Part shown: one piece after another, positions 54,168-63,802 of the stretch
How the letters are laid out: each line of letters begins with the position of its first letter
Numbering within the stretch: the stretch's first letter is position 1
Assembly: GCF_002441655.1 (NCBI RefSeq)
Contig: NZ_JXJU01000006.1
Coordinates: 62,001 to 126,000 of the forward strand
Origin: Lactococcus fujiensis JCM 16395
GTDB taxonomy: Bacteria; Bacillota; Bacilli; Lactobacillales; Streptococcaceae
DNA: 64,000 bases
Reading direction: 5' to 3'
The notes under the pieces: generated by a model
What the model was told of the DNA's origin: nothing
What the model saw: only the letters and a program-made list of their open reading frames with translations
Database searches by the model: none
Position numbers and translations under genes: made by a program

Positions 54168-54695
54168 TTATTTTGTATAAGTCAGCGTTTTAATCACTTG
54201 TCCTTTGTCATTTGTTAAATTAATGACCACCTCTGGATTTGCCGTCCCACTTTCCGTCATTGCTGACAAAGCTTGATTGGCTATCTTCTCAATTGAATCA
54301 CCGTTAGCGGCGACTAAAGCAGCGACTGTGAAACGATTGATTTTTGATGAAGCGACATTATAGGTCACTGTCGAGCCATTTACCGTGGCCTTTGTAGAAT
54401 CAATTAGCCCCCCAGCTTTTTGTTCAATTGTCGTCGCATAATCATTTAATTGCTTTGCAGTTTCGGTTGGGCTAGCAGCAGGGACAGACTTTGATGTCGC
54501 CGTTGATAGTGCTGTAGACAAACCAGTATGCTGCAAGATTTTCGTCGTCTCATTTTTTACGATGTAACGTTCGAGCATCACTGCACCAGTCCCAATCAAA
54601 CCTAGCACCACGAGGAGTGAGATTAAAAAAATCAGTAATTTCCTTCCCCAATGCGATTTACGCTTTCTTTGTGGTCTATTTTTTCTTGAATTCAT
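54168..54695 (-). CDS. Membrane-anchored hypothetical protein
   Basis: About 175 residues from ATG 54695 (SD GAAGTGAGG). Very basic N-terminus (RKNRPQRKRKSHWGRK), one membrane helix (LLIFLISLLVVLGLIGTGAVML), then a Ser/Thr/Ala-rich outside part. The Arg/Lys cluster implies N-in topology. Not recognised; resembles small cell-surface proteins of lactococci. Confidence 0.72.
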   Translation of the reverse strand: MNSRKNRPQRKRKSHWGRKLLIFLISLLVVLGLIGTGAVMLERYIVKNETTKILQHTGLSTALSTATSKSVPAASPTETAKQLNDYATTIEQKAGGLIDSTKATVNGSTVTYNVASSKINRFTVAALVAANGDSIEKIANQALSAMTESGTANPEVVINLTNDKGQVIKTLTYTK

Positions 54696-54771
54696 TCTTT
54701 GCCTCACTTCTTAATTAACAACATTATATCAGAATATCAAATAAAACTTTAATTAAACCAAATTCATTCAT

Positions 54772-55602
54772 TTATTCTTCAAATAACTTCATAAATTTCG
54801 GAATTCTGGAAATTATTAACGATGGTAACACAACGTAATTATCTTTACTCAAATTTTCCGCAATAAACGAATGAAGATAGGTTGCAGCTGCAACACATTC
54901 TAATAATGATGCTTGTCTGAATTGTCCCAAAAAGCTTCCAATCATTCCAGCAAGCGTGTCTCCCATTCCACCAGTCGCTTGAGCAGGGCTACCTACTTTT
55001 AAGAGAAAGGGCTCCACCAATGGACCATAGACCTTGGTTTCATGAGACTTCGCGACAATGATTACCCCATTTTGATTAACATAATTTTGAATTTTTTCGA
55101 CCGATTGGTTCCCAATTTTAATCCCTGTCAAGCGTTGCAATTCCATTTCATGTGGTGTAAAAATTGTGTTTTCAGGAAATTTGAGCTTTAATTTTTCTTC
55201 CGCAAACAAAGAAATCGCAGAGCCATCTATGATAAGAATTTGATTTTGATTAATTTCTTTTAAAACTGTTTTCAGAATTTGTAAACTCATTGTGGACAAT
55301 CCTAATCCTGGACCAATTACAATCACATCTGCATTTACAATAGACTGGTCAATATTTTGTTTGAAATCTAATACCATAGCTTCGGGTAAATGCGCGTGCA
55401 AAGGACTCCAATTGAGCGGGTCGCAAGCCACAGTCGTGAGCCCAGTTCCAGAATAAACCGCCGCTGAAGCCGCCAAAATGATCGCTCCGCCATAGTGAGC
55501 ATCCCCACCGATGAGGATAAGTCGGCCGTAATCGCCTTTATGACTATTTGTTTGACGCTTTTTAATAACGGCTGTTAATATTTCATTACTTAGCACTTTC
55601 AT
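54772..55602 (-). CDS. nnrD: ADP/ATP-dependent NAD(P)H-hydrate dehydratase
   Basis: Repairs hydrated NAD(P)H. 276 residues, ribokinase-like. GDYGRLILIGGDAHYGGAIILA at the start, VIGPGLG, TPHEMELQRLTG and GGMGDTLAGMIGSFL (nucleotide site) are family motifs. Start ATG 55602 is fixed by the family N-terminus and the -10 (55609-55614) only 6 nt upstream; the longer frame would begin inside the promoter. Confidence 0.92.
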   Translation of the reverse strand: MKVLSNEILTAVIKKRQTNSHKGDYGRLILIGGDAHYGGAIILAASAAVYSGTGLTTVACDPLNWSPLHAHLPEAMVLDFKQNIDQSIVNADVIVIGPGLGLSTMSLQILKTVLKEINQNQILIIDGSAISLFAEEKLKLKFPENTIFTPHEMELQRLTGIKIGNQSVEKIQNYVNQNGVIIVAKSHETKVYGPLVEPFLLKVGSPAQATGGMGDTLAGMIGSFLGQFRQASLLECVAAATYLHSFIAENLSKDNYVVLPSLIISRIPKFMKLFEE

Positions 55603-55637
55603 GTGCTTATTATATCGCAAGAAAATAAAAACAACAA
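55603..55637 (-). promoter_or_regulatory. nnrD leaderless promoter
   Basis: Minus strand TTGTTG (55632-55637), 17-nt spacer, TATAAT (55609-55614), then 6 nt to ATG. Nearly identical to the ung promoter. Confidence 0.75.
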
Positions 55638-55719
55638 CTTAATACGTTATCAAATCTCACGATGATTTCGCAACCTTTATAAAGATTACAAAATAAAAAA
55701 GTTATTGATTTAGTTTAAT

Positions 55720-55752
55720 AAAAAAAAGCCGTTCAAAGACGAACAGTATCTT
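55720..55752 (-). terminator. Terminator of the YjcQ-like gene
   Basis: Minus strand CTGTTC, loop GTCTTT, GAACGG, then C and T8. Confidence 0.65.
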
Positions 55753-55791
55753 TTGTAATTTTAAGGCATATAAATGTATTAAAAGTATGAA

Positions 55792-56082
55792 TTAGCCTTG
55801 AAGAAAAATAATCATTTCATTAAGCTCCTGAGCGACCGAATATGCCCTTAAGAGTGCCTTGTTATTTTCTAAATAACCTTCGCCTTTGCGTGTTAAATGA
55901 CCACGGTACACAATCTTGTGACTTGAATAGACGTTGTTTTCGATGTAACCTTCTCTAATCAAAAATGCAACTTCATTATTTATCTCTACTTTTGTTGCAC
56001 AGTCTGAAGAAATGACAAAAAGTGGATGTTTCTTTTCTTCGACCATCTTTAAAATTGCATATCTCATTCTCTCTCTCTTCAT
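55792..56082 (-). CDS. YjcQ-like winged-helix protein
   Basis: 96 residues. RYAILKMVEEKKHPL, then a helix pair and a wing (GYIENNVYSSHKIVYRGHLTRKGEGYL) fit the YjcQ family of small, often phage-derived winged-helix proteins. SD AGGAGGGATT. Lower GC than the neighbours; probably acquired. Confidence 0.72.
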   Translation of the reverse strand: MKRERMRYAILKMVEEKKHPLFVISSDCATKVEINNEVAFLIREGYIENNVYSSHKIVYRGHLTRKGEGYLENNKALLRAYSVAQELNEMIIFLQG

Positions 56083-56249
56083 AATCCCTCCTATTAGACG
56101 ATTACTTTTATCTTACTCCTAAAAATTATATTGTCAAGTATTTCACAAATTTATTATATAATATTATTTTGAAAATTTTATTAAATAATTAGATTATTTT
56201 TGTTAAATATAAGATAAAAAATAATGTATATGCAAGATTTTTGTTAAGA

Positions 56250-56264
56250 TGATATAATTTTAAC
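56250..56264 (+). promoter_or_regulatory. Extended -10 6 nt before start (leaderless)
   Basis: TGATATAAT (56250-56258), TTTAAC, ATG 56265; no SD. Confidence 0.68.
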
Positions 56265-57515
56265 ATGAATAAATTTGATGTAATTGTTGTTGGAGCTGGA
56301 CCTTCCGGAATGATGGCGGCCATTTCTGCCGCTGAAACTGGTAAATCTGTCGCTTTAATTGACAAAAATAAAAAAGTCGGAAAAAAATTACTCATGACGG
56401 GGGGCGGTCGTTGTAACGTGACCAATAGTCGCTCAGTAGATGAAATTATTTCTAATGTTCCAGGAAATGGTCGCTTTCTTTACAGCGCATTCTCTCAGTT
56501 TTCTAATCAAGATATCATTTCTTTCTTTGAATCGAATGGTGTCCCGCTCAAAGAAGAGGACCACGGTCGACTTTTCCCGACCACAGATAAATCCAAAACC
56601 ATTGTCGCTGGTCTATTCAATAAATGTTTGAGCCTCGGTGTCCATTATTTCCCACAAACAACTGTTCAGTCATTGCTGATGGAAAATGGTGCTGTAACTG
56701 GGGTTAGAACAGATGAGATCGATTATCTTGCGCCCGCTGTCATACTATCAACTGGCGGGAAAACCTATCCTTCCACAGGAGCAACTGGTGATGGTTACAA
56801 GTTTGCCGCCTCGGCTGGACACACTATCACGCGCCTTTTTGCCACCGAGTCCGCATTAATTTCTCATGAAAACTTTATCCAAGATAAAATATTACAAGGA
56901 ATTAGTTTGCGTGAAATCGAACTTTCGGTCCTCAATAAAAAAGAAAAAGCAATTGTAAAACACCAGCACGACTTACTTTTTACACATTTCGGTTTATCCG
57001 GGCCAGCTGCTCTACGTTGTTCTAGTTTTGTGAACAAATTATTAGATAAAGGTGAAAATGAGGTCCTTGTCCAACTTGACTTATTTCCTGATCAATCAAC
57101 CGGCCAGTTGAAACATGAAATTTTAGCACTGATTGATTCACATAAATCAGTTAAAAATGCTCTGTCATCCCTAACACAAGAACGACTACTCTTATTTATG
57201 CTTAATCAAGCAGAAATTGATGCTGATCAGCCTGCAAAACAACTAAATGGAAAAGATCTTGACCGTCTAGTTTCACTATTAAAATCATATAAAATACGTA
57301 TTGACTCTACTTTTCCGATAGAAAAGTCATTCGTAACCGGTGGGGGAGTAAAATTAAATGAAATTGTTCCGCAATCTCTTGAAAGCAAACTGACACAAGG
57401 ACTCTACATGACCGGTGAGCTTCTCGACATCAACGGCTACACAGGTGGCTACAATATTACCTGCGCATTTGTTACTGGCGCTGTCGCTGGAAGACACGCT
57501 GCTCAAGGTTATTAG
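56265..57515 (+). CDS. HI0933/YhiN-family flavoprotein
   Basis: 416 residues. FAD-binding VVGAGPSGMMAAISAAETG at the start, TGGGRCNVTNS (family hallmark, about 46-56), TGGKTYPSTGATGDGYKFA and the C-terminal GELLDINGYTGGYNITCAF. Predicted NAD(P)/FAD-dependent oxidoreductase of unknown substrate. Confidence 0.92.
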   Translation: MNKFDVIVVGAGPSGMMAAISAAETGKSVALIDKNKKVGKKLLMTGGGRCNVTNSRSVDEIISNVPGNGRFLYSAFSQFSNQDIISFFESNGVPLKEEDHGRLFPTTDKSKTIVAGLFNKCLSLGVHYFPQTTVQSLLMENGAVTGVRTDEIDYLAPAVILSTGGKTYPSTGATGDGYKFAASAGHTITRLFATESALISHENFIQDKILQGISLREIELSVLNKKEKAIVKHQHDLLFTHFGLSGPAALRCSSFVNKLLDKGENEVLVQLDLFPDQSTGQLKHEILALIDSHKSVKNALSSLTQERLLLFMLNQAEIDADQPAKQLNGKDLDRLVSLLKSYKIRIDSTFPIEKSFVTGGGVKLNEIVPQSLESKLTQGLYMTGELLDINGYTGGYNITCAFVTGAVAGRHAAQGY

Positions 57516-57517
57516 CA

Positions 57518-57556
57518 TGAAAAACCTATTTTTTCGAAAGAAAATAGGTTTTTTAA
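57518..57556 (+). terminator. Terminator
   Basis: AAAACCTATTTT / AAAATAGGTTTT stem with T-run. Confidence 0.85.
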
Positions 57557-57631
57557 TTTCTTGCAAAGAAATCCCAAGAGTAGTATCATTTATTATGCAA
57601 ATCTAATTTATGATTGGAAAGTGTGTAAATA

Positions 57632-58261
57632 GTGGAAATAAAATGGATTTTTTTTGATTTGGGCTATACGCTGATCAACGAAGACATGTGCCACCACAAG
57701 CGTATTGAACAAGCCGTTCAAGCATTGCAAAAAGAAGGCCTCAAAATTCAACGTGATGAATTTTATCAAGCCATGATTTCTGCCTCTCAGTCTTATCAAC
57801 CTCCGTTTTAGGCAGTGCTAAAAAGCCTGAATTCCTTAATAAATATTAAATATCCTGGTGAATTTGAACACCTTTATCCCGGTGTCACAAATGTCCTATC
57901 CAATTTAAGACAAAAATATCAACTTGGAATTATTGCAAACCAAGAAGCTGGTACTGAAAAACGTTTAGAAAACTGGAAAATTAGTCAATATTTTGATGTC
58001 ATCGTTTCTTCAGCCGAAGCCGGTTACTCGAAACCAGATGAGCATATTTTTAAAACAGCATTAGAAAAAAGTAAATGTCCTGCCAAAAATGCCGTTATGA
58101 TTGGAGACCGACTGGATAACGATATTTATCCAGCAAAAAAATTAGGATTTAAAACAATTTGGATAAGGCAGGGCTTCGGGGGATTCCAAAAGCCGATTTC
58201 AAGTGACTATCAAGCAGATATCGAAATTGACAATCTACATGAACTTTTAACAATTCTTTAA
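57632..58261 (+). pseudogene. HAD-family phosphatase with one internal TAG
   Basis: 210 codons from GTG 57632 (GGAAAG upstream; the frame is closed by TAA just before). HAD motif I is IFFDLGYTL, motif III KPDEHIFKTAL and motif IV MIGDRLDNDI. TAG at 57809-57811 follows SYQPPF; the same frame continues AVLKSLNSLINIKYPGEF into the intact rest of the protein. Without suppression the motif II-IV part is lost. CAG to TAG explains it. Confidence 0.88.
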
Positions 58262-58265
58262 TAAA

Positions 58266-58299
58266 TAAAAAAACAAAAGAATTGTCTTTTGTTTTTTAT
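58266..58299. terminator. Terminator
   Basis: AAAACAAAAGA, loop ATTG, TCTTTTGTTTT. Confidence 0.78.
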
Positions 58300-58306
58300 T
58301 TCATTC

Positions 58307-59479
58307 CTATTTTCTAATTTTTACAAAGAGGACTTTCAGGTAATCCCCTTCTGGAAAAGTCTCAGCGACATGAAAATCTTTTGGTAAATGTTCTTCTTGA
58401 AAAATATCGAAATGAACATTTTTCTTTGTCAGTGCTGACGAAACAAGTTGATGAAATTTTTTACGGCTGACATTCGCAGCATTTGTTGAACATATCAAGA
58501 TTCCAAAATCATCTAAAATATCAATCGCGTCTTCAACCAATTCCCCGTAATTTTTGGCAACAGAAAATGTTTTTTTCCCATTTCTTGAAAAACTAGGAGG
58601 ATCTAACACAATTAAATCATAAGTGAGCTCTTTTTTCTTTGCATACCCAAAGTAACCAAAAACATCCATCACATATATTTTTTGGGTAGCAGGATCAATA
58701 TCATTTACAGAAAATTGTTCACTTGTTTTTTCAAGGCTACGTTTAGCCAAGTCGACAGACGTCGTTTGAATACTTCCTCCAAATGCGCTCGCGACAGAAA
58801 ATGCACCTGTATAAGAGAACATGTTGAGCATTCTTTTCCCAGCTGCAAGGCCATCAGCCAATGCCCCACGTACATTTTTTTGATCAAGAAATATGCCTGT
58901 CATCAAACCTTTATCGAGATATGTCGCATAATGAACACCATTTTCCGTAACAATCAAGGGTTCTGATGCTCTTTGTCCTGAAACAAATTGACTTTCAATA
59001 TTGTCTTGATTAGAAAATCTTATTTTTTCATATATGCCACAGATTTCTGGGTAAATATTAGAAAATGCTGTTAAAATTTCTAATTTATTCAAGTAGATAA
59101 ATGGGTTATACCAAGAAAAAACAGCATAGTTTGCATAAAAATCTACCGTCAGCCCCCCAATTCCATCTCCTTCTCCATTAAATAATCGAAAAGCATTTGT
59201 TTGTTGATCACTAAAAAATGAGTCGCGAATGGTTTTCGCTTTTTCAAACTTTTCTTCATAAAAAGCCTGATTAATCGGTTCATCTCTATTGGTCAATAGC
59301 CAACCCATTCCCTTATTTTGTTTAGAAAGGTAACCTTTTCCGATGAATTGTTGCTTTTGGTCATAAATAGCCACAAACCCTTCGAGAACTCCTTCTTCAA
59401 CTAAATCCTCTGCAACGATAAGAGGGTATCCATTCTTCAAACGCTTCGCCGCTTGTGCTTTTACAATGATTTTTTTCAT
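58307..59479 (-). CDS. rlmI: Class I rRNA methyltransferase (RlmI-like, m5C)
   Basis: 390 residues from ATG 59479, with N-terminal PUA domain (KNGYPLIVAEDLVEEGVLEG) and C-terminal SAM methyltransferase domain (MLNMFSYTGAFSVASA, LIVLDPPSF, ICSTNAANVS). Family role is 23S rRNA cytosine-5 methylation. The start is set by a -10 (59486-59491) 6 nt upstream; a longer frame to 59521 would read through the pgk terminator. Confidence 0.9.
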   Translation of the reverse strand: MKKIIVKAQAAKRLKNGYPLIVAEDLVEEGVLEGFVAIYDQKQQFIGKGYLSKQNKGMGWLLTNRDEPINQAFYEEKFEKAKTIRDSFFSDQQTNAFRLFNGEGDGIGGLTVDFYANYAVFSWYNPFIYLNKLEILTAFSNIYPEICGIYEKIRFSNQDNIESQFVSGQRASEPLIVTENGVHYATYLDKGLMTGIFLDQKNVRGALADGLAAGKRMLNMFSYTGAFSVASAFGGSIQTTSVDLAKRSLEKTSEQFSVNDIDPATQKIYVMDVFGYFGYAKKKELTYDLIVLDPPSFSRNGKKTFSVAKNYGELVEDAIDILDDFGILICSTNAANVSRKKFHQLVSSALTKKNVHFDIFQEEHLPKDFHVAETFPEGDYLKVLFVKIRK

Positions 59480-59485
59480 ATCTAA

Positions 59486-59515
59486 ATTGTAACAAAAAAA
59501 GCGACCAAAGTCGCT
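59486..59515 (-). promoter_or_regulatory. pgk terminator overlapping the rlmI promoter
   Basis: Minus strand AGCGAC, loop TTTG, GTCGCT (59500-59515) then T7; the -10 TGTTACAAT of rlmI (59486-59494) begins in the end of the T-run. Confidence 0.72.
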
Positions 59516-59530
59516 ATTCATATTGTGTTA

Positions 59531-60727
59531 TTATTTGTCAGTCAATGCAGCAAGTCCTGGAAGTACTTTACCTTCCAAAAGCTCCATAGATGCTCCACCA
59601 CCAGTAGAAATCCACGAGAATTTATCTGCATAACCGAGGTTAATGGCAGCTGCAGCTGAGTCACCACCACCGATAATTGATTTAACGCCAGGTTGTTTAA
59701 CAATAGCTTCCATCAAACCGATCGTTCCAGCTTGGAAATCAGGGTTTTCAAACACACCAACTGGGCCGTTCCAAACGACAGTTTTCGCACCTTCAAGTTG
59801 AGTTGAGTAGTCAGCGATTGTTTTAGTGGCAACGTCAAGTCCCATAAACCCAGCAGGAATATTTTGGTCTGCAGTTTCTTTAACTTCAGTATAATCAGCG
59901 AATGCATTAGCTACTTTATGGTCAAGTGGCAATACCAATTTGCCATCTGCTTTTTCAAGCAAGCCTTTTGCAAGTTCAAGTTTATCATCTTCTACAAGTG
60001 ATGTTCCGATTTCGTAACCTTGTGCTTTCAAGAAAGTATAAGCCATTCCACCACCGATGATAACTTTGTCAGCTTTAGCCAACAAGTTTTCGATAACACC
60101 GATTTTATCTGAAACTTTAGATCCACCAAGAATTGCAACGAATGGGCGTTCTGGTGTTTCAACTGCTTCTTGAATATAAGCAATTTCATTTTCAAGGAGG
60201 AAACCAGCAACAGCTTTTTCAACATTAGCAGAAATACCAACGTTTGAAGCATGCGCACGGTGAGCAGTACCAAAAGCATCATTTACGAAGATACCGTCTC
60301 CGAGTGATGCCCAATATTTACCAAGTTCAGGATCATTTTTAGATTCTTTTTTGCCGTCAATGTCTTCAAAACGAGTGTTTTCAACAAGCAAGATTTCGCC
60401 GTCTTTAAGCGCATTTACAGCAGCTTCAAGTTTTTCACCACGAGTTTCAGGAACAAAAGTAACTTCTTGTCCCAATTTTTCAGCAAGTGCTTTTGCGACT
60501 GGGGCAAGCGATTTACCAGCTTTGTCTTCTTCTGTTTTTACACGTCCAAGGTGAGAGAAGAGGATTGCACGTCCGTTATTTTCAAGGATATACTTGATTG
60601 TAGGGAGGGCAGCAGTAATACGATTATCATTTGTGATAACACCGTCTTTAATTGGAACATTAAAGTCAACACGAACGAGGACTTTTTTGCCTGCAAGTTC
60701 AACGTCTTTAACAGTCAATTTTGCCAT
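59531..60727 (-). CDS. pgk: Phosphoglycerate kinase
   Basis: Glycolytic enzyme making ATP from 1,3-bisphosphoglycerate. 398 residues. [28 protein letters not shown] and the late GGGDSAAA (ATP site) are canonical. SD AGGAGAAATTTCC. Promoter -10 TATAAT at 60764-60769 with TG extension. Confidence 0.98.
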   Translation of the reverse strand: MAKLTVKDVELAGKKVLVRVDFNVPIKDGVITNDNRITAALPTIKYILENNGRAILFSHLGRVKTEEDKAGKSLAPVAKALAEKLGQEVTFVPETRGEKLEAAVNALKDGEILLVENTRFEDIDGKKESKNDPELGKYWASLGDGIFVNDAFGTAHRAHASNVGISANVEKAVAGFLLENEIAYIQEAVETPERPFVAILGGSKVSDKIGVIENLLAKADKVIIGGGMAYTFLKAQGYEIGTSLVEDDKLELAKGLLEKADGKLVLPLDHKVANAFADYTEVKETADQNIPAGFMGLDVATKTIADYSTQLEGAKTVVWNGPVGVFENPDFQAGTIGLMEAIVKQPGVKSIIGGGDSAAAAINLGYADKFSWISTGGGASMELLEGKVLPGLAALTDK

Positions 60728-60902
60728 TTGGAAATTTCTCCTTTAGGAATTTTTGATAAGATAATTATATCACAAATTTAATGAAATAGGTTTTATAATT
60801 TCTGATTTAGTCATGTAACCGCACTCAGAGTAACATTCTAAAGACATATAAAGTATTATTATATAAATAACTAATCTTCTTATTTTAGTTTCGATAATTG
60901 AC

Positions 60903-60934
60903 ATAAAAAAGAGGTTGTTATCAACCTCTTTTAA
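60903..60934. terminator. Terminator of rpsU
   Basis: AAAAGAGGTTG, loop TTA, CAACCTCTTTT. The stretch 60770-60902 between pgk and rpsU is AT-rich and holds only the pgk promoter region. Confidence 0.85.
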
Positions 60935-60942
60935 AATTTCAA

Positions 60943-61119
60943 TTAGAATTTTTTACGTTTACGAGCTGCTTCTGATTTGCGTTTAGCTTTTACAGATGGT
61001 TTTTCGTAGTGTTCGCGTTTGCGAAGTTCTTGAAGAGTTCCAGCTTTTGTAACTGAACGTTTGAAGCGACGGAGTGCGTCGTCAAGAGATTCATTCTTAC
61101 GTACGATAGTTTTTGACAT
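60943..61119 (-). CDS. rpsU: 30S ribosomal protein S21
   Basis: 58 residues from ATG 61119 (SD GGGGTG); [20 protein letters not shown] and the basic tail [12 protein letters not shown] are typical of S21. Confidence 0.97.
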   Translation of the reverse strand: MSKTIVRKNESLDDALRRFKRSVTKAGTLQELRKREHYEKPSVKAKRKSEAARKRKKF

Positions 61120-61215
61120 TGATTTCACCCCATTCCCGTTTCTGAATTTGCGCTAAAAAACACGCTGATAATATTTTAACAAAAACAAGAACCTTTTGTC
61201 AAATAGATTCATTAT

Positions 61216-62202
61216 TTATTTGATAAAACTCACATCGTGGGCCAGTTGATTTGCTGATTTTGCTTCATTCAGTGTCAAGATGTGATTTTCAAGCAACATT
61301 TCAAATTCTTTAGGGAGGGTCGTATTTTGTAAAATTGGGCCATCCGTATTAATTGTGAATGGTACCTGATGCTCCAACAAAGTCCGATAATTAAAACGCA
61401 TTTCATCGATGTTCTGAACGGACTTCGTTTTCAAGTTTGACGTTGGACAGGTTTCAAGCACAATTTGATGTTCTCTGAGGTAGTCCATTAATTTTAAATC
61501 ATGAACACTGGCAATTCCATGTCCAATCCGGTTGGGTTTAAGTTTTGTGACCACTTCCCACATTTCCTCTGCTTCAGTAGCCTCCCCTGTGTGTATGGTA
61601 AGCCCAAGTCCTTCTGCGTGAATATTTTGAGCCATTTTTTCAAGTGGGGCAAAACTGAAATTCTGATCAATTGGACCAGCTAAATCAATTCCGATAAGGC
61701 CTCGATCTTTGTATTTAATTGCTTTTTCAACAATGATTTGATTAATTTCTGGTGAAAAACGACGATCCATTGACAATATTAATCCCGTTTTTAAATGCGG
61801 AAATTTCAAACTTGCACGCTCAAGTCCTTGTAAGGTATAAACTATGATATGATCCAAATCTATTTTACCCCCGCGTGAACGGAGCATTGGGTTCATGCGA
61901 ATTTCCACCAAATCAATTTTATCATGTTGATAAAGATGTGTCGGAACTTGCTCTGCGAGATGAAACATGGCCTCTGGCGTTGACTGAATTTCTTCCAATA
62001 AATCATACATTTTCAAATATTCATCATAGCCAACATTTCCATTTATCGTGACTGATTTCGCGAATTCAAAATAATCTCGCATCGGAAGTTTCATTCCTTG
62101 CTCATGAGCTAAATCCCAGAGGATTTCTGGTGTCACGGAGGCTGAAATATGCATATGCAAATCTGCGAGATGTTCAAGTTCGATTGCTGTTTTTGTTTCC
62201 AT
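61216..62202 (-). CDS. Adenosine deaminase-like amidohydrolase
   Basis: 328 residues. Metal site LHMHISASVTPE (His-x-His), LTIHTGEAT (metal His, Glu), IGHGIAS, ETCPTSNLKTKSV and the late NTDGPIL with metal Asp. HMHISAS in place of the usual HLDGSL differs from classical adenosine deaminases, so substrate could be adenosine, adenine or a related purine. Intact, unlike the add gene at 16903. Confidence 0.85.
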   Translation of the reverse strand: METKTAIELEHLADLHMHISASVTPEILWDLAHEQGMKLPMRDYFEFAKSVTINGNVGYDEYLKMYDLLEEIQSTPEAMFHLAEQVPTHLYQHDKIDLVEIRMNPMLRSRGGKIDLDHIIVYTLQGLERASLKFPHLKTGLILSMDRRFSPEINQIIVEKAIKYKDRGLIGIDLAGPIDQNFSFAPLEKMAQNIHAEGLGLTIHTGEATEAEEMWEVVTKLKPNRIGHGIASVHDLKLMDYLREHQIVLETCPTSNLKTKSVQNIDEMRFNYRTLLEHQVPFTINTDGPILQNTTLPKEFEMLLENHILTLNEAKSANQLAHDVSFIK

Positions 62203-62227
62203 TGTTTACAAGTGCCCTTTCGAATTA

Positions 62228-62257
62228 AAAACAATCAATCTAAAGATTGATTGTTGT
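62228..62257 (-). terminator. Terminator
   Basis: AACAATCAATCT / AGATTGATTGTT perfect stem; T-rich on the minus strand side. Confidence 0.7.
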
Positions 62258-62310
62258 CTATCATAGCACTGAATGATTGATTTTTCAAATCTAAACTGTT
62301 CAAAAGCGTG

Positions 62311-62679
62311 TTAGTTGACAAACTCTTCGGTTAATTTTTCAATCATCATTTTTTCAAATCCTTGAATTTCTTGAAGATGTTCAGCAAAATCGAGGTCGGA
62401 CAGATTAAAACGCACGTTAACACTTGATTCGTTAATTTTGACCATAAGACTGATACGGAAAGATTCTGTAATCGCATTTCCAGATTCATTTTGATCATAA
62501 AAATAAGCAAAAATATTTTGATTGTGTACCCTTTCTGCACTTAGCCTATCAATAATTTCTGTCACTGTTGAAGCATTCAATGCAATTGTTAAACCAAATT
62601 TTGCTTGTTCTGATAAAGGCACATTCCTATACCAGAGATGACGTCCACTATCAAAGGTTTCATCGTAAATTTTTTCCAT
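62311..62679 (-). CDS. Hypothetical protein
   Basis: About 122 residues from ATG 62679, 5 nt after GGGAG. Mixed alpha/beta, acidic, soluble; not recognised. Third gene of the ung - GNAT - hypothetical transcript; the gap to the acetyltransferase stop is 12 nt. Confidence 0.7.
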   Translation of the reverse strand: MEKIYDETFDSGRHLWYRNVPLSEQAKFGLTIALNASTVTEIIDRLSAERVHNQNIFAYFYDQNESGNAITESFRISLMVKINESSVNVRFNLSDLDFAEHLQEIQGFEKMMIEKLTEEFVN

Positions 62680-62691
62680 AAAAACTCCCAT

Positions 62692-63135
62692 TTATTCCAC
62701 TTTTTCAAACACTTTTGTCAAAATATACATTTTATTTCCCCTCGGAAAATTGGGCAGTTCACCTAAGCAAACAAAGTCGTTCTTTTCATAAAAGCCACGG
62801 GCTTGAAATTCATGTGTCTCAACATAGATACCAACCAGTTGATGCTGACGTGCGTATGCCTCAATAGTTTCCATTATCTGCGTCCCTAAGCCAGTTCTGC
62901 GATAAGTTGCTTCAATAAAAAGTTCATCCAGATAAAGCCAGTCATGAGTCAGATACGTATTTGCGCCACCGATTAGCTTACCATCAACAGTACAATAAAA
63001 ACCAATCTTCCGCCCTTCGTCCGGATTATCGCGTTTAGTAAAATACGGTGTTTTTCCGCTTTGGCTATTAAAGTCAAACAGTCTTTGATCAATTAATTTG
63101 GAAAAATACTCATTATCTTCTATGAGTATTTCCAT
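62692..63135 (-). CDS. GNAT-family acetyltransferase
   Basis: 147 residues from ATG 63135, one nt after the ung stop, with GGAG 8 nt upstream. Acetyl-CoA loop RRTGLGTQIM, strand LDELFIEATY, and ETHEFQARGFYEKNDFVCLG typical of GNAT. Substrate unknown. Confidence 0.88.
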   Translation of the reverse strand: MEILIEDNEYFSKLIDQRLFDFNSQSGKTPYFTKRDNPDEGRKIGFYCTVDGKLIGGANTYLTHDWLYLDELFIEATYRRTGLGTQIMETIEAYARQHQLVGIYVETHEFQARGFYEKNDFVCLGELPNFPRGNKMYILTKVFEKVE

Positions 63136-63136
63136 A

Positions 63137-63802
63137 TTATTTGCTCCAATCAATCGCAGACTGTCCACATTCCACTAAAAATTCATTTGCCAATTTAAAA
63201 TGATTACACCCAAAAAAGCCACGTGAAGCGGACAACGGTGAGGGATGAGCAGATTCCAAAATCAAATGCCTTTCAGAGTCAATGAGTTTTACTTTTTTAC
63301 GTGCAAAACCGCCCCACAAAATAAAAACTTTTGGACGTGGGTCAGCACTCGCAATTTTAATAATTTCATCAGTCAAGGGTTCCCAAATTTTCCCTGCATG
63401 AGCATTCGAATCATATTCAGGAACTGTTAACACCGCATTGAGTAAGAGGACGCCTTGAGTGGCCCAATCAGTTAAGTCTGTTCCTTCTTTTTTGAATCCC
63501 TCATTTTCAAGTTCTTTTTTGATATTAACCATTGAATCAGGACGATTAACTTCAAAGGTATTGGGGTAAGAAAAACTCAAGCCTTGTGCCTTGCCAGGCT
63601 GTGGATATGGGTCTTGTCCAACAATAATTACCTTACTTTCGGCAAGCGGAGTCAATTCAATCGCACGAAATATTTTTTCTTCAGGGGGATAAATTTTTTG
63701 ACCATCTTTACCATAAACTTGATTGATAAAATCAATCATTTTCGTAAAATACGCTTCTGGTAAACGGTCACGCAATGGGGCTGACCAATCTGTTTTTTTC
63801 AT
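63137..63802 (-). CDS. ung: Uracil-DNA glycosylase
   Basis: Removes uracil from DNA. 221 residues. [18 protein letters not shown] (catalytic Asp), [17 protein letters not shown] and [13 protein letters not shown] are canonical UDG motifs. Start 63802 sits 6 nt after TATAAT without SD, so the mRNA should be leaderless. Operon with two downstream genes. Confidence 0.97.
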   Translation of the reverse strand: MKKTDWSAPLRDRLPEAYFTKMIDFINQVYGKDGQKIYPPEEKIFRAIELTPLAESKVIIVGQDPYPQPGKAQGLSFSYPNTFEVNRPDSMVNIKKELENEGFKKEGTDLTDWATQGVLLLNAVLTVPEYDSNAHAGKIWEPLTDEIIKIASADPRPKVFILWGGFARKKVKLIDSERHLILESAHPSPLSASRGFFGCNHFKLANEFLVECGQSAIDWSK

